Source: Incurvaria masculella (taxonomy: Eukaryota > Arthropoda > Insecta > Lepidoptera > Incurvariidae). Taken from it: 64,000 nucleotides of DNA. The DNA lies in NCBI GenBank assembly GCA_946894095.1, contig OX335644.1, positions 20,875,595-20,939,594 on the forward strand. Reading direction: 5' to 3'. The notes under the pieces were generated by a model, which was not told the origin of the DNA, ran no database searches, and was given only the letters and a program-made list of their open reading frames with translations. This document shows, in pieces, positions 56,507 to 64,000 of the stretch; within the stretch, counting starts at the first letter, position 1, and the number at the start of each line of letters is the position of its first letter. Made by a program: the position numbers and the translations under genes.

Positions 56507-57450
56507 TGGTAACTGAGGTCTACGTTAGTTATCTCGGTGAATCCTTTGCCCAACAGCTAGTGGTAACTGAGGATTACGTTAGTTACCTTTGCAAATCCTT
56601 CCCCCAACAGCTGGTAGGGACATAGGTGTATGTTATGAGCTCTTTGCCCAACAGATTGTGGTTACTGTTGTCTACATTAGTTACCTTTGTGAACCCTTTG
56701 CCCAACAGCTAGTGGTAACTTAGGTCTACATTACTTACCTTTGTGAACCCTTTGCCCAACACCTAGTGGGAACTGAGGTCAACATTAGTTATCTTTGTGA
56801 ATCCATTGCCCAACAGCTAGTGGCAACTGAGGTCTGCATTCGTTATTTTATGGAACTATTATTATAACATAGGAATTTTCGGGGCCCATTGACTACTGCT
56901 AACCGAGGAATAAATTAGTTTTCTTATGAAGCCATCGTTTCAACATGGGGCAATTCGGTGCCCAACAGCTAGTTGTAACAAGATCTACATTGGTTATGAA
57001 CCCTTTGCCCAATAGCTAGTGGCAGCTGAGGGCTGCATTTGTTATTTTATGTAACTATTATTATAACATTTTCGTCATCCAATGCCTAGTGGTAACTGAG
57101 GGGTACATTAGTTATCTTGCGGATTCATTGATAGCACGTGGAGAGATTCGGCGCCCAACAGCTAGTTGTAACAGGGTCTACATTAGTTACCTCTGTGAAC
57201 CCTTTGCCCAACAGGTCGTGGCAACTGACATATGCATTCATTATTTTATGAAACCTTTGTTATAACATAGCAATCTCCCTATGTTATAATAAAGGTGTCC
57301 AACCGCTAATGGTAACTGAGTTCTACATCACTTATCTTATCGGTCCATCATTTATACACATGGAGATTTGGCGCCTAATAAATAGTGGTACCTAAGGTTT
57401 ACATTAGTTATCTTCGTGAATCCTTCGCCCAATTGCTAGTGGTAACTGAA
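56491..57450. repeat. Tandem array, ~52-60 bp unit, at gene 3' end
   Basis: About fifteen imperfect units built on CCCAACAGCTAGTGGTAACT, GAGGTCTACATTAGTTACC and TTTGTGAACCCTTTG. Some inner units (56950, 57147) also repeat the coding sequence GGCAATTCGGTGCCCAACAG / GATTCGGCGCCCAACAG, so the coding end itself was part of the amplified unit. A small hairpin (CTATGTTATAA...) interrupts it at 57255-57290. Confidence 0.85.
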
Positions 57451-57712
57451 GTACCTTCGTGAGTGAATTTTGCTAACGCTATTTCCAAGCAGCATTCATC
57501 ACCTATGTTAATGCTTGAAAACATATTCCAAACATGTCTTAAAAGATGTTGTCGTAGGTCTGTGGTGGTTTTCTCTTGTGCCTCAAATTATTTGCGTCCC
57601 ATGATGCATATGCGTAAAAATGTTGGTCGAGAAAGTAAAGCCTATGATTTTGGCTTCATAAAACATGTCCAGGGCCTTTTTGGGTAGATAGGTTTACTAG
57701 CAAAATAAATGG

Positions 57713-58084
57713 TTACATTACTGTGTTCACCTCGGTCATAGTCGATATATAGCTATGCGAAGTATGAAGTTTGTGTGAAGTTGAGCTACTGGATTTTATC
57801 CTATATATATTCTGTGCCGCAGTCAAAAGTGCTTTGTTCCACTTTAAAATCCTCAGAATTGCGATAGTGTAGATAATGTAGTAATGGTTCCTCGCAGGGT
57901 AAGCCTTCCCGATATAAAATTTGTTTGGGTTATCACTTATGAATAAAGGAGACACGTCTGTATGAGCGTTATGAAAGTGTGGGGGTGTAATTGATACGAG
58001 GATAATCTCTTCTTGAAAATAATGAACAGTAGGACCTTGATGACCTAAGCTTGGATCGTAATCATCCAGGCTAAATAATTGCAC
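57713..58084 (-). CDS. Doubtful 123-codon minus-strand ORF
   Basis: It runs ATG to stop, starting MQLFSLDDYDPSLGHQGPTV with central HFHNAHTDVSPLFISDNPNK and RNHYYIIYTIAILRILKWNK. No family is recognised and no splice sites or promoter stand out. Length is unusual for this AT-rich stretch, but codon third positions show no clear bias, so chance remains likely. Confidence 0.15.
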   Translation of the reverse strand: MQLFSLDDYDPSLGHQGPTVHYFQEEIILVSITPPHFHNAHTDVSPLFISDNPNKFYIGKAYPARNHYYIIYTIAILRILKWNKALLTAAQNIYRIKSSSSTSHKLHTSHSYISTMTEVNTVM

Positions 58085-58514
58085 AAAATGTATCTTTCAC
58101 GCGGTGCCACTTAGATATTTAGGCTTTTTTTAGTTTAATAGCCCAATCAGCACCGCCCCATCCAATCGTAAAATCCAACATCTGGTGTCTTTTTGTCGTT
58201 CTGTTCGCTTATAATTAGAGAACCACTCACACGATCTTGAATAGATTTGTAGCTATGTATAGCTCTTTTATTCCTGTTCATTATAGGCTACTTAACATCA
58301 TGCTCAATCAACTTAGTGGTGATCAGTGGGTTCAAATATGAGCAAAGTCGGGGAGGAACGTGACTGTTCATACTTATGAATTTCTGTTCAAAAGTTATAC
58401 GGACTGCCAAAGTTTTCATGTTTCATAGTCAACTTTTGAGGCAACGGAATTGTAAGGCGCGGCGTTGAGTAGAGTGACCTTGACTGAAGTATGGTTTAGA
58501 TTTTGTCCACCGTC

Positions 58515-58640
58515 AGTACGGCGGCATGGCCAGCAGAAGTCCCTGTTCCTATTCTTCCTATCATTACAAATTTAGTAAATAGAGTAGGACCCATTGCACT
58601 ACCTTGAGGAACACCAGCTTAAAATTTTCTTCATGACAAC
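58515..58640 (-). pseudogene. Decayed LINE reverse-transcriptase motif
   Basis: The minus strand encodes AGVPQGSAMGPTLFTKF, a clear RT motif (AGVPQGSxLGPxLF). The frame beyond is open for about 35 codons but the YADD motif is not found. It is distinct from the intact element. Confidence 0.55.
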
Positions 58641-59667
58641 TTTTTTATATACATTGGTTGCCAATAGGCGATCATATTGCTATGTGGCAACATGCTACTG
58701 GCTGCTCAGTCCACATACTTCCAACTGATATTTTTGATTATCTGAATGCATGCATTTTCCAATATTGTCAAACGCAAAGGGTATTTCTGTAAATGGTATC
58801 GCAATATTTTCATTCCTTTTACTTCATTGTTCGAGTGTTTCGATCATCCAACCCTGTCTCAGTTTCACTAGGTTCCAACATCAAAAATGTTCAGTTTAGC
58901 AAACTGTTGCGAAATGAAAATGAAATGTTCTGTATAAATATGTAATATTGTTAAATCAGAAATGGGGCACTTCTGATCCTTAAAATTGTTAATGTGTAAA
59001 TAATTACCATGAAAGTTCATCAAAATAGTGAAGAGCCACCAATGTTCACTTTCATCATGCAATTCCAAACACCTATGTATTTGAGCCATTTACGTGCACG
59101 TATTTAATTTAAAAGTATTTCAACTTAGCTGTAGTCAATTTACGTTAGCTAATTTAAGTTTGATTAACTTTAATTTTGTTTTAACTGTAAATTGTGGAGC
59201 CGTGCGTCGATCTTCCGTTAGTTATGTGATAATCTTTTGTAAAATGATGAAATCTGAATGAACCAATAGTCTGACCGAAGAAAGACATTGGCAGCTAAAT
59301 TTAGTAAGCTTTATGTAGTGACTTCCTTTACTAAGGCAATATATTAATAAGCATAACATTTTTTTAGTTAAATTAAGCGGACAGAAAAATCTGTGGTGAT
59401 TCTGTTGAGCAAGTGGAAACCGAATGCAAAGTGGAGGCAATCTTGTTCCTGGATTGTCCACCTAATCATAGATAGTACCATGAGTCACTTGTGCGATTCT
59501 TGAACCATGAGTCACTTGTGCGGGCGAGTTTACACAGTAATCATTGTTGTATTTCGTAATGCCTTACGTAATTGCATCAACATGGGTGTAACCGTTCAGT
59601 GTCAACCCGGTGAGTAGCACATCTGAACTAATCTCGCTAAATACTTTTGCGGAAATTCTAAGATTTT
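58641..59667. other. Intergenic, AT-rich, no supported gene
   Basis: A doubled CATGAGTCACTTGTGCG (59480-59522) is the only repeat seen. Confidence 0.45.
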
Positions 59668-60015
59668 TGGATGGAAATGGATAGCTAATAACAAACCATC
59701 TGTCATTATACTAGCCTAACACAGCACATGGAAACTAGGTGCCATGCCAGGACTTCCCTTCTATGGCACTGCTGTATTGAATTCTAGAATAATTTCCCGA
59801 AAACCAAAAGTGGCTGCTGTTGTATCCTTATTAAAAAACCCTTTCATTTCAGCACGAATGCGAGCAACTCCATGGTTCGGAATCCATGTGAGAGTGTAAG
59901 TCACTTTTTGTGCTAGGTTTGGTTCCTGAAACGTGGCCGTACCGGCAATGAATAATTGTCCATTAAGTTCAATGAAGCTGTGCTCATAAAGGTAAGGTCC
60001 TGGCATGGCACCAAA
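59668..60015. mobile_element. Two opposed SINE fragments
   Basis: 59668-59762 is a minus-strand 3' end with the variant marker (TTTCCATGTGCTGTGTTAGG on the minus strand). 59852-60015 is a plus-strand piece with TGCGAGCAACTCCATGGTTC, GGAATCCATGTGAG and AAGGTCCTGGCATGGCACC. Between them lies unrelated DNA. Confidence 0.6.
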
Positions 60016-60502
60016 TGTTTGACATCAAGTATCCCTCATTAAATATGAAGCAACTATATATACATTGGATGTTTTGAAGATATTTCACTAGTTCTACGAA
60101 TATTGTATCTAAAATCGAATGTGTGACAAGTTCGTTCAAAACTTTGAGCGTTTTGGAGATTTTTTTGCGCTTATTCTAAAGTAATTTGATAAAATGTGAA
60201 GCGAACATAATGTTTAGTTCTTCTAGTGTCTTTTAGATACTATGATTGAACTTATGCTGTAAATATTGTATCTAGAATAAATAACGAAGCGATGAGACAT
60301 GAAATTGTTACATAAAAAACCACTTTATATCCTACACAGGTGTTGCAACGGCGACTACAGAAATTTTGGGAGTGTAATCCTCTAGTTTTTCCAAGACAAA
60401 ATTTTTTTTTTTTTCTAAAGTGTCTAGTTACCGAGATATTCATTTTTGAAATTTGATGTTTTGGTCGAGTGCAAATAATAATTTGATGCGACGTAATCAT
60501 AC

Positions 60503-60575
60503 ATAAGGAAGGTCTTGGTATGGAACCTAGATCCCACGTGGCGTGTCAGGCTCATTTTATGACAGTAGGTACACC
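60503..60575 (+). mobile_element. SINE 3' fragment, variant subfamily
   Basis: ATAAGGAAGGTCTTGGTATG and CCTAGATCCCACGTGGCGTG match the 3' module of the 5S-headed copy. Confidence 0.5.
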
Positions 60576-60579
60576 AGGA

Positions 60580-62260
60580 AGGTGATCATGGGAGGGTCGA
60601 CAATCAATCATAAATTAAACAGTTTCTCTCATATTTAACATCGATTTACATCACGAACATCGAATTAAGCGTTATGGTAAATAAGTTGTAATGGTTGGAA
60701 AAATTTAAATATACCTACATGTCAACCACATTAAAATCTGTTAAGTGGTTCTCGAGTTATGAGCAGACGGACGGATAGACGGACAGTTGCAGGACGTTTG
60801 ATTTGATAAAACGGTATTGTATGAAGATGTACAAAATCTAATATGGTTCAAGACACTTTTTATGGTTTGATATTTATACAAATATTTGGTGATTATTAAA
60901 CAGTATTAGCTACTTACTACTATTAGGCCTAAGCCCAAAACATTGTTGGGCGAAACATGGTTGACATAATACAACCACTGAGAACGATGAGACCGATTAA
61001 TTCGCTTCATGGGAACCAGAAATGGCACCCGTGTGGATGTTTATTTATTTTAATTTCTTAGCAGCTGCATTTATAGATGTTAACTTTTTTCGATTCTTAG
61101 TTGATAGTTATTGTTTAAGCTTTAATGCAATTCACAGGGTGTTCCAAATTTTGGGTGTTATCATCGAGGTAGAAATTGACAAGAACTGGCAAGACAGAAA
61201 GGTTTACTATTTTTTTTTATTAAAAATTTTTCGATTTATTTTCTCGAAATATGGTTACCGAACCTTTAGCATGCTTACATATTGTATGTCCTAACTTATT
61301 GTTAACAATTTGAAAACTGAGCATGGAAAAAAATAAGTGTGAGTATATTATCCGAGTTATTATTTAACTGGGGTGCTAGGAATCGACTTCACCGACAAAA
61401 ATACAATGCAATGCCAAAACTTGTTTATTTTTACTTCATCGAATCTCGCACCAAAATTGACGGCACACCCTGCATTTTAACAAAATTATGTGACCCCGTG
61501 GAGTATATTTTTTTTGTTTAATCTTTTTTAATAGAAGTAGAGCCAGTGTGGAGGTTTTGAAGTGAAAAAAAACGAATGGTGGATCTGGGCTTCTGGAATA
61601 TCGCCCAGATTGGCGCAGCGGTCGCTCGGTTCTATGTACAGATTCCACTGCATGCGATTGATGATAATCAACTGAGTGAATGTATTTTATAAAATAACTA
61701 TACCTTAAGTTGTTTGTACTGTGTATATTTAATTTTAAATGTGTTAAATCAAGAAACACTTATGCAATCACCCATCAATTTGTATCAAACTGTAATATAA
61801 TGTATTTTCACACGGAGTACTAAGCTTTATGTATGATAAAAGTACACTCATTGGCATTAATATTGGGACACTCGCTTTCTTTTATTTTTTATAATAACTT
61901 CACATTTAAAGCATTCATGCTCGCATTTTGGCTACTCCAAAAATGCTCTCTTTATTAAAAAATCTCTTACCACGATTGCTGTTATTCTATCCAGAAATAG
62001 GCTACACCTGGCCGATAGATTGTGGTCATAATTATTTTTAGCTGACAATAATCAGGTAATAAAATTAAAGATATAAATTTCTATATTACACCACAAAAAC
62101 AATTTACAAAAGAAACTAAAGTACAATAAAAACATAATATGTAGGACGCGAAGGTGGGCTTATCCGCCGATAAGTTTGTTTTTGAGATTGGGCATATTCC
62201 GTTAAACCCAACTTGTCACCACTACCGGTGAAAAATTCGATATGACCGTTTATGAGTATA
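60580..62260. other. Intergenic, AT-rich, no supported gene
   Basis: A box A-like GATTGGCGCAGCGG at 61608-61621 is also found in the foldback loop at 12.74 kb. No tRNA can be folded around it from inspection. ORFs up to 107 codons carry no motif. Confidence 0.4.
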
Positions 62261-62536
62261 AATAATCCTTACTAAAATTATAAATGTGAAAGCAACTCTG
62301 TCTGTCTATTACGTTTTCACACCTAAACTGCTAAACCAATTTTGATGTAACTTGGTATAGAGTTTCGACCTTGGGAAACGACATAGGCTACCTTTTGTGG
62401 CGGAAATTAAACTCAAAGAGGGCGAAAAAGAGGATGCATTTTTTTATGGGGAACTCATATAACAAAAAATGTTAGGTTCAACTCAACATCAGCCCAAAAC
62501 GACATTGACCCGAGTGAAGCCGGGTACCTTAGCTAG
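62261..62536 (+). mobile_element. Helitron-like repeat (family C), full copy
   Basis: It begins AATAATCCTTACTAAAATTA and passes GCAACTCTGTCTGTCTATTA, ACTGCTAAACCAATTTTGAT and GACATAGGCTACCTTTTG. It ends GAAGCCGGGTACCTTAGCTAG|T. The CTAG end and insertion before T are the expected Helitron 3' features. It is non-coding. Confidence 0.6.
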
Positions 62537-63070
62537 TTATAAATAAATACATATTCGCGTTCATGCATACCAAAATAGGCAATAAGGCCAAGGCAGAAAA
62601 AGTATAAAAGTGCTCAAGTATACTGGAAATGGAATATTATTTGGGCCTCCTAGTAAAATTGTGTGCTTGTTTTATTGAGGTAGTGTGCCAATGTTCATGC
62701 CAGAGAGTGTAGCTAAGCCACCATGATGCATTCGTAATTGTTTTAGAGCGAGATCAAACTAGAATAAGCAACAGTTCTTATGATGAATACTCCAATGTAT
62801 AGCTTTAGCGAGATAGCAATAGGTGATATAGGATGCATTTTGTACGAAAACTCGGAAATAAAAAGTTGCAAAATTATGGATTGCTTTTTTTTCGAAAAAA
62901 TGCTTAAAATTCAACTGCCATCAAAGAAAAAAAAAATTATGCTTGGTTTTGACTTCCAGACAATGAAAGATGTGGTATTCTTTAATTATTATTTTTATTT
63001 ATATTTTTGTTTTATTCCCAGACCACTTTCTCACGGAGACCTCGTTGGAACTGACTACACTGTATACTGT

Positions 63071-63379
63071 AAATACATCGACGTTGCCGTTTACGCCGAC
63101 TCCGCATTTTCATACAAATCGGAAGTCCGAGTTTGACTTTGACAGTTTGACGAAGTAAAACCACAGAATATCTAGTAAAAACTTGTATGGAGTTTGACGT
63201 TTTTACGGAAAATGCCAGTCGATCGGTTTGCCGTAAACGCCAATTTAGGTGAGAACTGAGACTACAGGCTTAGAGCCTGTAGTCACAGTTCTTCACTTCT
63301 TCAAGCTGTCAAAGTCAAACTCGGACTTCCGATTTGTATGAAAATGCAGAGTCGGCGTAAACGGCAACATCGATGTATT
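63071..63379. repeat. Foldback with ~85-bp arms
   Basis: Left arm 63071-63156 (AAATACATCGACGTTGCCGT ...) and right arm 63295-63379 pair with few mismatches. The loop contains another perfect hairpin (GACTACAGGCT...AGCCTGTAGTC). A 40-bp loop segment, AATGCCAGTCGATCGGTTTG and onward (63211-63250), is repeated directly at 63481-63519 outside the foldback. Confidence 0.75.
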
Positions 63380-63539
63380 TCGGCAAAGCTGAGTAAGCTG
63401 TCAAATCAAACTCGGACTCGCAAATGTTAGTTTTATTAACGCCCGCTGCGCGCGGTCTTAAATTTTTCCATACATTTGAAAATGCCAGTCGATCGGTTTG
63501 CCGTAACGCCAATTTAGGTGTCTACTGGGACTACAGGCT

Positions 63540-64000
63540 CTGAGCGGAGTACCTACAGATTTGAATTACTATGTTACATTATCAAATAAAACGCCAATAT
63601 TCTAAAGTAATATTTATTTTTGTAACATTTTTGTACTTACATAAATTAAAAACAATTACAATAAATATGGTGATAAAAGAGACTACATTTTATTGAATGA
63701 TCACATATTTAAAAATTACCAATGTTACCCAAATATTTGACAAGCATTGCTCCTAAAGCTGTAACTGTTTCATCATGAATCATACCCAAAAACCATAAAA
63801 AAATTCAATGAGTTTGCCACCCCCCCCCCCCCCCCTCCTTCCCACGTCATAGAGTGCTTCTTTTCTTACTCGGTGGATGCAAGCATTTCTGCACTGCAGA
63901 ACTTTGTGTAATACATAATTGCGAAAATAATCATCCAATAACAGGGGTGAATGGCATCCATCCACCAAGTCATCTGGCTATAGATAATATATGCTTTCCC
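63540..64000. other. Window end, AT-rich with C16 run
   Basis: No gene is seen. The homopolymer at 63820-63835 may be of unreliable length in the assembly. Confidence 0.4.

Noticed and set aside
61602..61680. tRNA gene (box A-like GATTGGCGCAGCGG)
   Set aside because: No matching box B at the right distance and no cloverleaf apparent. The same motif occurs in a repeat at 12.74 kb.

Overview
This window is eukaryotic, insect, and most likely lepidopteran. The evidence is the abundance of short interspersed elements of moth/butterfly type (a ~300 bp repeat opening AACCGGCCAAGTGCGAGTCG, an ACCGACTTCAAA repeat, Helitron-like repeats ending GCTAGT), a TTAGG-type telomere-like run inside one of them, spliced genes with GT-AG introns, and AT-rich non-coding DNA broken by very GC3-rich exons. 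No prokaryotic-type operons, tRNA genes, rRNA genes or CRISPR arrays were seen.

Layout. (1) 1-35 kb is a transposon-dense flank with no host gene I can support. Its best-preserved feature is a non-LTR retrotransposon (about 4.1-9.4 kb) with two intact ORFs: ORF1 with a PHD-type zinc finger, coiled coil and FP25K/RRM-like region, and ORF2 with endonuclease plus reverse transcriptase. Around it lie SINEs, MITE-like inverted repeats, foldbacks, two related minisatellite arrays and decayed reverse-transcriptase fragments. (2) 35.68-39.57 kb, plus strand, holds three exons of a neuralized orthologue (E3 ubiquitin ligase of the Notch pathway: NHR1, NHR2, C-terminal RING). Its N-terminal exon(s) are not identified. 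A 20-bp ATCGAT minisatellite sits in its first visible intron, and a tandem array rich in AATAAA lies 1.6 kb past the stop. (3) 39.6-48.5 kb is mainly AT-rich with repeats, a ~700 bp foldback and one uncertain minus-strand ORF. (4) 48.53-56.51 kb, plus strand, holds a six-exon gene for an unrecognised protein with an acidic N-terminus, a basic AT-hook-like patch, a hydrophobic/helical middle and C2H2 zinc fingers. I assembled it because every splice phase matches. Its stop codon falls in the first unit of a ~1 kb tandem array. Its introns carry SINEs, MITEs and three or four minus-strand LINE 3' ends. (5) 57-64 kb is repeats and AT-rich DNA without a supported gene.

The host genes are the neuralized homologue, which in insects promotes Delta endocytosis, and a probable nuclear zinc-finger protein. 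Nothing in the sequence links their functions. The most unusual item is a SINE body shared by copies with different RNA polymerase III heads: most intact copies have a tRNA-like head, but the copy at 3.05 kb has a 5S rRNA-like internal promoter.
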